Both the position numbers and the translations under genes were made by a program. A DNA stretch of 64,000 nucleotides from Inquilinus ginsengisoli_A (GTDB lineage Bacteria; Pseudomonadota; Alphaproteobacteria; DSM-16000; Inquilinaceae), in contig NZ_JAVDPW010000003.1 in the NCBI RefSeq assembly GCF_031453975.1, positions 124,001 through 188,000 of the forward strand, written 5' to 3'. The notes below the pieces were generated by a model. That model saw only the letters and a program-made list of their open reading frames with translations. It made no database searches and was not told the DNA's origin. This document shows positions 1 through 8,587 of this stretch, piece after piece (position 1 is the first letter of the stretch; every line of letters begins with the position of its first letter).

Positions 1-201
1 GTAGCCTTTGTCCATGAACTCCTTGACCGCGGCCGCCAGGATCGCCGCGCTGGTGCGTTCCGGGTCGCGCACGGCCTTGGCTGCGGGCGGGCGGGTCGGA
101 GGGGCGGGCGGGTCTTCGGTGATGCTCACGGATCTGGGGCCTCGGTCACAGCCGGCGGCAGCGGGAACAATGCCGTCGGGGTTCGGGTTGACAGTCATCA
201 T
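1..201 (-). CDS. TetR/AcrR-family transcriptional regulator, N-terminal part (cut by window edge)
   Basis: The frame runs off the left edge, so only about 67 residues are visible. After a low-complexity Pro/Ala-rich leader of about 45 residues comes RDPERTSAAILAAAVKEFMD followed by KGY, the first helix of a TetR DNA-binding domain. Start choice is uncertain: tandem ATGs lie at 201 and 198, and an in-frame GTG at 129 would remove most of the leader. It diverges from the uronate transporter operon, and a TetR-type palindrome lies in the gap. I infer that it represses itself and that operon. The ligand cannot be read because the C-terminal domain is outside the window. Confidence 0.7.
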   Translation of the reverse strand, partial: MMTVNPNPDGIVPAAAGCDRGPRSVSITEDPPAPPTRPPAAKAVRDPERTSAAILAAAVKEFMDKGY

Positions 202-218
202 CGCATCGATCTAGCTTG

Positions 219-232
219 TAACCAACTGGTTA
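219..232. promoter_or_regulatory. Putative TetR operator
   Basis: The inverted repeat TAACCA-N2-TGGTTA lies between the divergent TetR gene (starts at 201) and the sugar-transporter operon (starts at 347). Symmetric sites of about 14 bp with this TAACC/GGTTA character are typical of TetR repressors. The site is 18 bp upstream of the TetR start, which would allow autorepression. This is inferred from sequence and position only. Confidence 0.55.
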
Positions 233-346
233 TAACATCGCCTCGCCGGCCCCCCCATCCGGGGCCTAACCCAAGGCCGGAGAACCGGCCGTTCATTCTT
301 TGCGGCCGCCCTCGCCAAGAAGGGCGCCAGCTCAAGGAGGAAACGA

Positions 347-1636
347 ATGGCGACGCTGCGCATGAACCGCAGGCAGATTCTCACAGCGGGGGGCGCCGCG
401 GCCGGGTTGGCGCTGACGGGCGTACCGCGGCCGCTCTGGGCCCAGGACACGCGCCTGCGCATGTTCTGGTGGGGTTCGAAGGAGCGGGCGGACCGGACCA
501 ACACGGTCAACAGGCTTTACGAGGCCGGGCATTCCGGCGTCGGCATCACCGGCGAGAATCTGGGCTGGCCCGACTACTGGCCGCGCCTGGCCACCCAGAC
601 TGCGGGCCGCAACGCGCCCGACCTGATCCAGATGGACTACCGCTACATCGTCGAATACGCCCGGCGCGGCGCGCTGCTGCCGCTCGACGAGTACATGCCG
701 TCGATCCTCAAGATCGACGATTTCGGCGGCCCCTCGATCGATTGCGGCCGGGTCGACGGCAAGCTCTACGGCATCAATCTCGGCAACAATTCGACCGCCT
801 TCGTCTATGACGCGGAGGCGGTGAAGCAGCTCGGCGTCGAGGTTCCGTCCTGGGACTGGAGCTGGACGCAATGGGCCGACTGGTCGCTCGCCGTCGCCCA
901 GAAGAAGCCGGGCTACTGGGGCATGCAGGATGCCGGCGGCGTCGAGCCGTCGCTCGACTGCTGGACCCGCCAGCGCGGCAAGTCTCTCTACACCGCCGAA
1001 GGCCGGCTGGGCTTCGACGTGAAGGACATGGAGGACTGGTTCGGCTTCTGGCACGGGCTGCGCCAGAAGGGCGCGGTGCCGCCGGCCGATGTCCAGGCGC
1101 TGGACAAGAACGCGCCGGAGAGCAGCATGCTCGCCCTCGGCAAGGCGGCTGCCATCAGCACCAATTCGAACCAGCTCGTGGCGCATCAGGCGCTGGTCAA
1201 GTCCAAGCTGGACATGACCCTGCAGCCGAGCGGCGGGCCGGGCGCGAAGCCGGGCCAGTACCTGAAGCCGTCGATGCTGTGGAGCATCAGCGCCCGCAGC
1301 ACGGTCGCGGAGCAGGCGGTGCGCGTGGTCAACTACTACGTGACCGACCCGGAGGCGGGAAAGGCGCTGGGCGTCGAGCGCGGAGTCCCGGCCTCGAAGG
1401 CGCTGCGCGATGTGGTGGGGCCGACGCTCGACGCGCAGAACAAGATCGCGCTCGACTACATCGCCTTCATCACCGACAAGGTCGGCCCCCTGCCGCCGTC
1501 GGCGCCCAAGGGCGCGGGCGAGATCTCCTTCCTGCTGAAGCGGGTGAACGAGCAGGTCGGATTCGAGCAGGCGTCGCCGGCCGACGGGGCCAAGCAGTTC
1601 GTCGACGAAGCCAACAGCATTCTCGATCGCGGGTGA
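347..1636 (+). CDS. Extracellular sugar-binding protein of an ABC importer (family 1)
   Basis: Periplasmic receptor that delivers a sugar to the permeases encoded just downstream. The 429-aa length is normal for family 1 solute-binding proteins. The N-terminus has a twin-arginine motif (NRRQIL) followed by a hydrophobic Ala/Gly/Leu stretch and an Ala-Gln cleavage region, so Tat export is likely. The start is fixed by a perfect AAGGAGG at 334-340, six bases before the ATG; an ATG at 362 is the alternative. The neighbouring Gfo/Idh/MocA oxidoreductases and uronate isomerase suggest a uronate or uronate-containing saccharide as substrate. That is inference from context. Confidence 0.88.
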   Translation: MATLRMNRRQILTAGGAAAGLALTGVPRPLWAQDTRLRMFWWGSKERADRTNTVNRLYEAGHSGVGITGENLGWPDYWPRLATQTAGRNAPDLIQMDYRYIVEYARRGALLPLDEYMPSILKIDDFGGPSIDCGRVDGKLYGINLGNNSTAFVYDAEAVKQLGVEVPSWDWSWTQWADWSLAVAQKKPGYWGMQDAGGVEPSLDCWTRQRGKSLYTAEGRLGFDVKDMEDWFGFWHGLRQKGAVPPADVQALDKNAPESSMLALGKAAAISTNSNQLVAHQALVKSKLDMTLQPSGGPGAKPGQYLKPSMLWSISARSTVAEQAVRVVNYYVTDPEAGKALGVERGVPASKALRDVVGPTLDAQNKIALDYIAFITDKVGPLPPSAPKGAGEISFLLKRVNEQVGFEQASPADGAKQFVDEANSILDRG

Positions 1637-1640
1637 TCCC

Positions 1641-2573
1641 ATGACAGTGGCGGTTCAGGCGGCGGGGCAGGTGGGGCGGACGCGGCGATCGCGACGGGTG
1701 TCGTCGCGGGGCCTTGCCGGCTATCTGTTCCTGACCCCGTGGCTGATCGGGTTCATCGGCCTGACCGCCGGTCCGATCCTGGTCTCGCTCTACCTCTCCT
1801 TCACCGATTTCGACCTGCTGCAGGATCCGCACTGGGTCGGGGCGGCGAACTATGTCCGGATCGCCACCGCCGATCCGAAGTTCCTCGCCTCGATGAAGGT
1901 GACCTTCCTCTACGTGCTGTTCTCGGTGCCGCTGAAGCTGGGCTTCGCGCTGGGCGTGGCGATGCTGCTGAACAAGGGCATCGCCGGGCTGCCGATCTAC
2001 CGCGCGATGTTCTACCTGCCGTCGCTGCTGGGCGCGAGCGTCGCCATCGCGGTCTTGTGGCGCCAGCTCTTCGCCGGCAACGGGCTGATCAACCAGCTGC
2101 TGGAGCCGTTCGGCATCCACGGGCCCAGCTGGATCTCCAATCCGAACTACGCGCTGTCGACCATCATGATCCTCAGCGTCTGGCAGTTCGGGTCGCCGAT
2201 GATCATCTTCCTCGCCGGCCTGCGCCAGATCCCGCGCGACCTGTACGAGGCGGCGGCGATCGACGGGGCCAGGCCCTGGCACAAATTCTGGCGGATCACC
2301 CTGCCGCTGCTGACCCCGGTGGTGTTCTTCAACGCCGTGATCCAGACGATCGAGGCGTTCAAGGCCTTCACCCCGGCCTTCATCATCAGCGAGGGCACCG
2401 GCGGGCCGGTCGACTCCACCCTGTTCTACACGCTGTATCTCTACCAGGAGGCCTTCGCCTATTTCCGCATGGGCTACGCCTCGGCGCTGGCCTGGGTGCT
2501 GGTCGTGATCATCGCGCTGTTCACCGCCTTCTCGTTCCTGACGGCACGCTACTGGGTGCATTACGATGAGTGA
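1641..2573 (+). CDS. Sugar ABC transporter permease (MalF/UgpA type)
   Basis: Integral membrane subunit of the importer served by the upstream binding protein. It has 310 aa and about six hydrophobic segments. The cytoplasmic EAA loop is clear (YEAAAIDGARPWHKFWRITL), and this loop contacts the ATPase. The gene starts 4 bp after the binding-protein stop and overlaps the next permease by 8 bp, so the two permeases are probably co-translated. No ATPase gene is present in this operon; a shared MsmK/UgpC-type ATPase encoded elsewhere would be needed, as is common for this transporter class. Confidence 0.92.
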   Translation: MTVAVQAAGQVGRTRRSRRVSSRGLAGYLFLTPWLIGFIGLTAGPILVSLYLSFTDFDLLQDPHWVGAANYVRIATADPKFLASMKVTFLYVLFSVPLKLGFALGVAMLLNKGIAGLPIYRAMFYLPSLLGASVAIAVLWRQLFAGNGLINQLLEPFGIHGPSWISNPNYALSTIMILSVWQFGSPMIIFLAGLRQIPRDLYEAAAIDGARPWHKFWRITLPLLTPVVFFNAVIQTIEAFKAFTPAFIISEGTGGPVDSTLFYTLYLYQEAFAYFRMGYASALAWVLVVIIALFTAFSFLTARYWVHYDE

Positions 2574-3429
2574 TCTCGCTCTCGGGGGGGCCGCGCGCCG
2601 GCCGTGGTCGCGGTCGCTGCTGATCCACATCCTGCTCTGCATCGCCTCGGTGGCAATGCTGTATCCGCTGCTGTGGATGCTCTCCAGCTCGTTCAAGGAC
2701 GACAGCCAGATCTTCACCACCACCTCGCTGTGGCCGTCCAGCTTCAGCCTCGACGCCTATATCAGGGGGTGGAGCGGGCTGGACATCAGCTTCGGCCGGT
2801 TCTTCTGGAACTCGGCGGTGATCTCGGTCTTGTCGGTGATCGGCAACGTGCTGGCCTGCTCGCTGACCGCCTTCGCCTTCGCCCGGCTGCGCTTCCCCGG
2901 CCGCAACTTCTGGTTCGCGCTGATGCTGGGCACGCTGATGCTGCCCTACCACGTCACGCTGATCCCGCAATACGTGCTGTTCCAGCAGCTCGGCTGGATC
3001 GACACCTTCCTGCCGCTGGTGGTGCCGAAATACCTCGCCTCCGACGCGTTCTTCATCTTCCTGATGGTGCAGTTCTTCCGCGGCATCCCGCGTGAGCTGG
3101 ACGAGGCGGCGATGATGGATGGCTGCAGCGCCTGGAAGATCTACTGGAAGATCATCATGCCGCTGTCGACCCCGGTGCTGGCGACCGCGGCGATCTTCTC
3201 CTTCATCTGGACCTGGGACGACTTCTTCGCGCCCCTGATCTACATCAACGACATGGGGTCCTACACGGTCCAGCTCGGCCTTCGGACCTTCGTCGACTCG
3301 ACCGGCAAGTCGGACTGGAGCGGGCTGTTCGCCATGTCCGTGCTGACCCTGCTGCCGGTGTTCGCGTTCTTCCTGTTCTTCCAGCGCCTGCTGATCGAAG
3401 GCGTCGCCACCACCGGCCTCAAACGCTGA
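2566..3429 (+). CDS. Sugar ABC transporter permease (MalG/UgpE type)
   Basis: Second membrane subunit of the importer, 287 aa. The N-terminal half has the usual LLWMLSSSFKDDSQIF segment and the C-terminal half the EAA loop (DEAAMMDGCSAWKIYWKIIM). The start overlaps the upstream permease stop by 8 bp. It pairs with that permease as a heterodimer in the inner membrane. Substrate specificity cannot be read from the permease; the operon context points to a uronate-type sugar. Confidence 0.92.
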   Translation: MSDLALGGAARRPWSRSLLIHILLCIASVAMLYPLLWMLSSSFKDDSQIFTTTSLWPSSFSLDAYIRGWSGLDISFGRFFWNSAVISVLSVIGNVLACSLTAFAFARLRFPGRNFWFALMLGTLMLPYHVTLIPQYVLFQQLGWIDTFLPLVVPKYLASDAFFIFLMVQFFRGIPRELDEAAMMDGCSAWKIYWKIIMPLSTPVLATAAIFSFIWTWDDFFAPLIYINDMGSYTVQLGLRTFVDSTGKSDWSGLFAMSVLTLLPVFAFFLFFQRLLIEGVATTGLKR

Positions 3430-3443
3430 TCCGGGATCCCCTG

Positions 3444-4472
3444 ATGACCATCCGCTTCGCCGCCATCGGCATCAACCACAACCACATCTTCGGCCAGGTC
3501 GACGCCCTGCTCGACGCCGGAGGTACCTTCGTCGCCTTCCATGCGCCGGAGGAGGATCTGGCAGTGCCGTTCCAGGCCCGCTATCCCCAGGCAAAGCGGG
3601 TGTCCGACCCCCGCGCGATCCTGGAGGATCCGACGATCGCGCTGGTCACCTCGGCCGGCATCCCGGCCGACCGCGCGCCGCTCGGCATCGCCGTGATGCG
3701 GGCCGGCAAGGACTACCTCTCGGACAAGCCGGGCATGACCACGCTCGACCAGCTCGCCGAGGTCCGGCGGGTGCAGGCCGAGACCGGCCGGATCTACTCG
3801 ATCTGCTACTCCGAGCATTTCCAGACTCGCTCGACTGTCAAGGCGGGCGAACTGGTGCAGGCCGGCGCCATCGGGACGGTGATCAACACCGTCGGGCTCG
3901 GCCCCCACCGGCTGAACGCGCCGTCACGCCCGGGCTGGTTCTTCGAACGGGCGCGCTACGGCGGCATCCTGACCGACATCGCCTCGCACCAGTTCGAGCA
4001 GTTCCTGTTCTTCGCCGGCACGCTGGATGTCGAGGTCGCCTCGGCCGCGGTCGCCAACCGGGGCAACCCCGGCACGCCGGAGCTGCAGGATTTCGGCGAG
4101 GCGCTGCTGCGCAGCCCCGGCGCCACCGGCTATATCAGGATCGACTGGTTCACCCCGGATGGCTTGCCGACCTGGGGCGACGGGCGGCTGACCATCCTCG
4201 GCACCGAGGGCTATATCGAGCTGCGCAAATATGTCGACCCGACCGGCCAGCCCGGCGCCGACCACCTGATCCTGGTCGACGGCAAGGGCATGCAGCGGAT
4301 CGACTGCAGCGCGGTCGAACTGCCCTTCGGCCGGCAGCTGGTGGCCGACGTGCTGAACCGGACCGAGACGGCGATGACCCAGGAACACTGTTTCAAGGCG
4401 ATGGAGCTGGCTTTGCAGGCCCAGGAAATGGCGGAAGCCTCCGACGCGACCTTCCTGCGGCGGAGGATCTGA
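3444..4472 (+). CDS. Gfo/Idh/MocA-family oxidoreductase
   Basis: Probable NAD(P)-dependent sugar or sugar-acid oxidoreductase of 342 aa. The N-terminal Rossmann region is divergent (AAIGINHNHIFGQV in place of the usual GxGxxG), while the motif after the fold, DKPGMTTLDQL, corresponds to the family's EKP signature with Asp replacing Glu. It lies 14 bp after the permease gene and 2 bp before a second family member, so it belongs to the uronate operon. The altered nucleotide-binding loop suggests a specialised branch; the substrate is not assignable. Confidence 0.8.
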   Translation: MTIRFAAIGINHNHIFGQVDALLDAGGTFVAFHAPEEDLAVPFQARYPQAKRVSDPRAILEDPTIALVTSAGIPADRAPLGIAVMRAGKDYLSDKPGMTTLDQLAEVRRVQAETGRIYSICYSEHFQTRSTVKAGELVQAGAIGTVINTVGLGPHRLNAPSRPGWFFERARYGGILTDIASHQFEQFLFFAGTLDVEVASAAVANRGNPGTPELQDFGEALLRSPGATGYIRIDWFTPDGLPTWGDGRLTILGTEGYIELRKYVDPTGQPGADHLILVDGKGMQRIDCSAVELPFGRQLVADVLNRTETAMTQEHCFKAMELALQAQEMAEASDATFLRRRI

Positions 4473-4474
4473 CC

Positions 4475-5557
4475 ATGGCGATCCGCAACGTCGCCGTCGT
4501 CGGCCTCGGCATCGGCCGCGGCCACATCGCCGAAGGCTATTCCGCCCATCCCGACAAGTTCCGGGTCGAGGCGATCTGCGACCTGGACTCGGAGCGGCTG
4601 TCCGCGGTCGGCGACGATTTCGTCGTGCCGGTGCGCACCAACCGCTTCGACGAGATCCTGGCGATGCCGGAGATCGAGGTGATCGACATCTGCACCCCGC
4701 CCGGGGTGCATCTCGACCAGATCCTGGCGGCGCTCGCGGCCGGCAAGCAGGTGATCTGCGAGAAGCCGCTGGTCGGGTCGCTGGCCGATCTCGACCGCGT
4801 CGCCAAGGCCGAGGCCGCAGCGCCGGGCCGGGTGATGCCGATCTTCCAGTACCGCTATGGCGACGGGCTGCAGAAGGCCAGGCGCATCGTCGATGCCGGC
4901 ATCGCCGGCAAGCACTACCTGGCGACGGTGGAGACGGCCTGGAACCGCGGCGCCAAATACTACTCGGTGCCCTGGCGCGGCAAGCTGGAGACCGAGTTTG
5001 GCGGCGTGCTGCTGACCCACGCCATCCATTCGCACGACATCATGACGTATCTGCTGGGGCCGGTGGCCTCGGTCTTCGCCCGCACCACGACGCGGGTGAA
5101 CCCGATCGAGGTCGAGGACTGCGCCGTGGCCAGCCTGGCCATGGCCGACGGCTCGCTGGTCTCGCTCGCCGCCACCCTCGGCTCGCAGGTCGAGATCAGC
5201 CGGCTGCGCTTCTGCTTCGAGAACGTCACCTTCGAAAGCGGGCTGAAGCCCTATGCGCCGGGCGACGCTCCGTGGCAGATCATCCCGGCCTCGCCTGAGG
5301 TGGCGGAGCGGATCGAAGGCGCCCTGGCCGATTGGGACCCGGTGCCGTCGCGCTTCGCCGGCCAGCTCGGCCGCTACCACGCGGCGCTGGAAAGCGGCGG
5401 GCCGCTGCCGGTCACGCTCGACGACGCCCGTCGGTCGCTGGAGCTGGTGACGGCGCTGTTCGCCTCCGCCGAAACCGGCCGCACGGTCGAGCTGCCGATC
5501 CGTCCCGACCATCCGAAATACGCCGACTGGCGCCCGCAGCCGAAGGCCGTCGCATGA
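4475..5557 (+). CDS. Gfo/Idh/MocA-family oxidoreductase
   Basis: NAD(P)-dependent oxidoreductase of 360 aa, a more typical family member than its upstream neighbour. It has a Rossmann start (VVGLGIGRGHIAEGY), TPPGVHLDQI, and an intact EKPL motif near residue 88. The gene starts 2 bp after the previous stop and overlaps uxaC by ATGA, so all are one transcript. A role in interconverting sugar acids before or beside the isomerase is inferred from linkage; two non-identical dehydrogenases side by side suggest two redox steps. Confidence 0.87.
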   Translation: MAIRNVAVVGLGIGRGHIAEGYSAHPDKFRVEAICDLDSERLSAVGDDFVVPVRTNRFDEILAMPEIEVIDICTPPGVHLDQILAALAAGKQVICEKPLVGSLADLDRVAKAEAAAPGRVMPIFQYRYGDGLQKARRIVDAGIAGKHYLATVETAWNRGAKYYSVPWRGKLETEFGGVLLTHAIHSHDIMTYLLGPVASVFARTTTRVNPIEVEDCAVASLAMADGSLVSLAATLGSQVEISRLRFCFENVTFESGLKPYAPGDAPWQIIPASPEVAERIEGALADWDPVPSRFAGQLGRYHAALESGGPLPVTLDDARRSLELVTALFASAETGRTVELPIRPDHPKYADWRPQPKAVA

Positions 5558-6957
5558 GCCTGCATCCGGACCGCCTGTTTTCGTCGGACCCGGTCCAGCG
5601 CGGCATCGCCCGCCGCCTCTACGCCGAGGTCGCCGGCCTGCCGCTGATCAGCCCGCACGGCCACACCGACCCGGCTTGGTATGCGAAGAACGAGGCGTTC
5701 GCGGACCCGGCGTCGCTGCTGATCATCCCGGACCACTACATCTTCCGCATGCTGTACAGCCAGGGTGTGCGGCTGGAGGATCTCGGCGTGCCGCGGCGCG
5801 ACGGCGGCCCGGTCGAAACCGACCCGCGCGCGATCTGGCGCCGCTTCGCCGAACATTGGCCGCTGTTCCGCGGCACCCCGACCCGGATGTGGTTGGACCA
5901 CACCTTCGAGACCCTGTTCGGGGTCGAGGAGCGGCTGACGCGGGCCAGCGCCGACCGCATCTACGACCGCATCGCCGACTGCCTGGCGAAGCCGGAGTTC
6001 CGGCCGCGCAAGCTGTTCGAGCGCTTCAACCTCGAGGTCATCGCCACCACGGAATCGCCGCTCGACCCGCTCGACCACCACCGCGCCATCCGCGACAGCG
6101 GCTGGAGCGGACGGGTGGTGACGGCGTTCCGCCCCGACCCGGTGGTCGACCCGGAGTTCGAGGGCTTCCGCGCCGGACTGGACAAACTCGGCGAGATCAC
6201 CGGCGAGGACACGCTGTCCTGGCGCGGCTACCTCGCCGCCCTGCAGCAGCGCCGCGGCTTCTTCAAGAGCATGGGCGCGACCTCGACCGACCATGGCCAC
6301 CTGACCGCGGCGACGGCCGATCTCGACCCGGTGCCGGCGGTGACGCTGTTCGAGAAGATCGTCACCGGCCGGTTCGAGCCGAAGGACGCCGAGCTGTTCC
6401 GTGGCCAGATGCTGACCGAGATGGCGCGGATGAGCCTTGAGGACGGGCTGGTGATGCAGATCCATCCCGGCTCGTTCCGCAGCCACAACCCGACGCTGTA
6501 TCGCGAGTTCGGCCGCGACAAGGGCGCCGACATCCCGACCCGGACCGACTATGTCCACGCGCTGAAGCCGCTGCTCGACCGCTTCGGCAACGAGCGCGAC
6601 CTGACGGTGATCCTGTTCACGCTGGATGAGACCAGCTACTCGCGCGAGCTGGCGCCGCTGGCCGGGCATTATCCCTGCCTACGGCTGGGCCCGCCCTGGT
6701 GGTTCTACGACAGCCCGGAAGGCATGCTGCGCTTCCGCGAGCTGGCCACGGAGACGGCGGGCTTCGGCAACACCGTCGGCTTCAACGACGACACCCGGGC
6801 CTTCCCGTCGATCCCGGCCCGGCACGACGTGGCGCGGCGGATCGATTGCCGCTACCTCGCCCAGCTGGTCGCCGAACACCGGCTGTACGAGGACGAGGCG
6901 GCGGAGGTCGCGGTCGACTTGGCCTACCGGCTGCCGAAGGCGGCGTACAAGCTGTAG
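5554..6957 (+). CDS. uxaC: Glucuronate (uronate) isomerase
   Basis: Converts D-glucuronate to D-fructuronate, or D-galacturonate to D-tagaturonate, the first step of the isomerase uronate pathway. The 467-aa length is normal for UxaC. Family features include the N-terminal metal-site segment LISPHGHTDP, WLDHTFETLFGV, and the C-terminal FNDDTRAFPSIPARHDVARR. The ATG overlaps the stop of the previous oxidoreductase (ATGA). This enzyme gives the best clue to the substrate of the whole operon. No uxaB/uxuA/kdgK genes follow; a REP-like repeat and a convergent gene end the unit. Confidence 0.92.
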   Translation: MSLHPDRLFSSDPVQRGIARRLYAEVAGLPLISPHGHTDPAWYAKNEAFADPASLLIIPDHYIFRMLYSQGVRLEDLGVPRRDGGPVETDPRAIWRRFAEHWPLFRGTPTRMWLDHTFETLFGVEERLTRASADRIYDRIADCLAKPEFRPRKLFERFNLEVIATTESPLDPLDHHRAIRDSGWSGRVVTAFRPDPVVDPEFEGFRAGLDKLGEITGEDTLSWRGYLAALQQRRGFFKSMGATSTDHGHLTAATADLDPVPAVTLFEKIVTGRFEPKDAELFRGQMLTEMARMSLEDGLVMQIHPGSFRSHNPTLYREFGRDKGADIPTRTDYVHALKPLLDRFGNERDLTVILFTLDETSYSRELAPLAGHYPCLRLGPPWWFYDSPEGMLRFRELATETAGFGNTVGFNDDTRAFPSIPARHDVARRIDCRYLAQLVAEHRLYEDEAAEVAVDLAYRLPKAAYKL

Positions 6958-6981
6958 GGGGCTCGCCGCCCTTCTTTCCAA

Positions 6982-7072
6982 TGTCATCCTCGGGCTTGAC
7001 CCGAGGATCCAGGGGCCACCAAGAGCCGCTCTCGATGGCCCCTGGATTGCCCGGTCAAGCCGGGCAATGACA
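6982..7072. repeat. REP-like double-hairpin repeat, copy 1
   Basis: The element is bounded by TGTCAT and ATGACA. It contains a left hairpin (CTCGGGCTTGACCCGAG), a central CCAGGGGCC/GGCCCCTGG pair, and a right hairpin (GCCCGGTCAAGCCGGGC). It sits between the convergent uxaC and FAD-oxidoreductase genes. Related copies are at 37693, 43778 and 50001. It may act as a bidirectional terminator or mRNA stabiliser, as REP elements do elsewhere. Confidence 0.8.
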
Positions 7073-7098
7073 GAAAAGAGGGTGCCGGGGGAGCCCCG

Positions 7099-8394
7099 TC
7101 ATCGCGCCAACCGGTCGTGCAGCCCGGCGAACAGCAGCATCGCGCCGGGCGCCGCGGCCGACAGGCGGGGATAGCGCAGCGGCTGCGGGTCGGTCACCGG
7201 CACCGGCAGCGCCACCTCGTCGATCGCGCCCGAGAGGTGCTGTGCCAGGACCGGCCCCAGGGCGGTGTTCAGGGCGATGCCACGGCCGTTGCAGGCGGTA
7301 ACCGCCAGGGCGCCGGGCCCGACCCGCCAGAAACGCGGCAGCAGGTCCGGCGTCACCGACGCCACGCCGTGCCATTGGTGCTCGAATCCCCCGACGACCA
7401 GGCCGGGCACGAAACGCCCGATCCGCTGCGCCATACGGTGCTGGATACGCTCCAGCGCGCCGAGCTGCAGGCTGGCCATGCCGCCGGTGACCAGGCGGCC
7501 GCCGGCAGCCGGCCGCAGCGAGAACAGGTCGGCGCGGGTGTCCGACAGCGACTGGCCGCCCGGCAGCGCCCGGCCGCGCATCTCCGGCGGCAGCGGCGCC
7601 GTGGCGCTCTGGTAGACATGCAGCGGCACCACCCCGGCGGCGATGCCGGGCGCTGGCGTGCCGCGCCCGGCATTGGTCGCCAACAGCACCCGGCCGGCGC
7701 TGATCCGGCCGCCGCCCTCGGTGTCGAGATGCCAGCGGTCGCCGTCCCTTCGCAGCCCCGTCACCGGCGTGTCCTGGACGATCCGGGCGCCGGCCGCCAT
7801 CGCCGCCCGCGCCAGTCCGCGGACATAGGCCAGCGGGTTGAGATGGCCGCCGGAGCGGTCGAGCAGGGCGCCGTGATAGCCCGGCATGCCGGTCATGGCC
7901 TCGGTCGCCGCGGCATCGAGCAGGTCCAGCCCGTCGCGGCCCAGCGCCTGCCACTGCCGCAGCCGGCCCTCCAGCCCGGCCCGGCGCGACGGTGCATGGG
8001 CGGGGCACAGCCAGCCCGCCTGCACCGGATCGCAGGCGATGCGGTGGCGTCGGACCAGGTCGAACACCAGCTCGGCGCCGCCGCCCAGCAGGGCGGACAG
8101 CCGGTCGCCGCGGTCCTCGCCCAGGGCGGCCCGGGCGTCGGCCGGCCCCAGCCTTGCGTAGTGCGGCACCACCAGCCCGCCGTTGCGGCCCGAGGCGCCC
8201 CAGCCGATCTCCCGCGCCTCGACCAGCACCACGGAGGTGCCGGCCTCGGCGAGGTGCAGCGCGGTGGAGACGCCGAGGATGCCGCCGCCGACCACGGCGA
8301 CATCCGTGGCAATCGCCTCGTCCAGCGGCGGGGTCGCCACGCGGCTGCCCCCGGTCGCGTGCCACAGCGACCGGTCGAAGGTTTCGGGGGGCAT
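7099..8394 (-). CDS. FAD-dependent oxidoreductase, DAO family (amine/amino-acid oxidase like)
   Basis: Flavoprotein of 431 aa in the glycine/D-amino-acid oxidase family. The FAD-binding Rossmann motif VVGGGILGVSTALHLAE is near residue 35, followed by GWGASGRNGGLV. The C-terminal end has the family's ACNGRGIALNTALGP FAD-contact segment. Relatives include gamma-glutamylputrescine and sarcosine oxidases; the substrate here is probably a secondary or primary amine or amino acid, but cannot be fixed. It lies downstream of the Liv-type binding protein on the same strand, separated by about 190 bp of G/C-tract repeats, so co-transcription is possible but not certain. Confidence 0.85.
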   Translation of the reverse strand: MPPETFDRSLWHATGGSRVATPPLDEAIATDVAVVGGGILGVSTALHLAEAGTSVVLVEAREIGWGASGRNGGLVVPHYARLGPADARAALGEDRGDRLSALLGGGAELVFDLVRRHRIACDPVQAGWLCPAHAPSRRAGLEGRLRQWQALGRDGLDLLDAAATEAMTGMPGYHGALLDRSGGHLNPLAYVRGLARAAMAAGARIVQDTPVTGLRRDGDRWHLDTEGGGRISAGRVLLATNAGRGTPAPGIAAGVVPLHVYQSATAPLPPEMRGRALPGGQSLSDTRADLFSLRPAAGGRLVTGGMASLQLGALERIQHRMAQRIGRFVPGLVVGGFEHQWHGVASVTPDLLPRFWRVGPGALAVTACNGRGIALNTALGPVLAQHLSGAIDEVALPVPVTDPQPLRYPRLSAAAPGAMLLFAGLHDRLAR

Positions 8395-8424
8395 GTCTAC
8401 CGCCCGGGCGGCGAAGAAAGAAGT

Positions 8425-8550
8425 CCCCCCTCCCCCTGCGGGAGGGGGTAGGGGGAGGGGGGTGCCTCAGCCGGGGCCGGCTTGGCCATGGGGCCTGATC
8501 GGCGGCGCGAACCCCCTCCCCCTAACCCCCTCCCGCGAGGGGAGGGGGGA
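8425..8550. repeat. Paired G-tract/C-tract inverted repeats
   Basis: Two related hairpin-forming blocks lie in the gap between the FAD oxidoreductase and the binding protein: 8425-8462 (C-tracts, TGCGGGAGG, G-tracts) and 8512-8550 (C-tracts, CCCGCGAGGGGAGG). They resemble short G/C-tract palindromes dispersed in many alphaproteobacterial genomes. Strong secondary structure here could attenuate transcription into the downstream oxidoreductase gene. Confidence 0.6.
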
Positions 8551-8587
8551 CTCAGAGGGGCTGGCTTGCCTGGCATAAGCTTCGGGC

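Noticed and set aside
332..1642. Long open frames on the strand opposite the sugar-binding protein and many other genes
   Set aside because: High GC content produces long antisense frames rich in Arg, Ala, Gly and His with no recognisable domains; the sense genes have clear families and ribosome-binding sites.
8425..8550. CRISPR array or tandem repeat
   Set aside because: There are only two inverted G/C-tract blocks, with no regular repeat-spacer pattern and no cas genes anywhere in the window.
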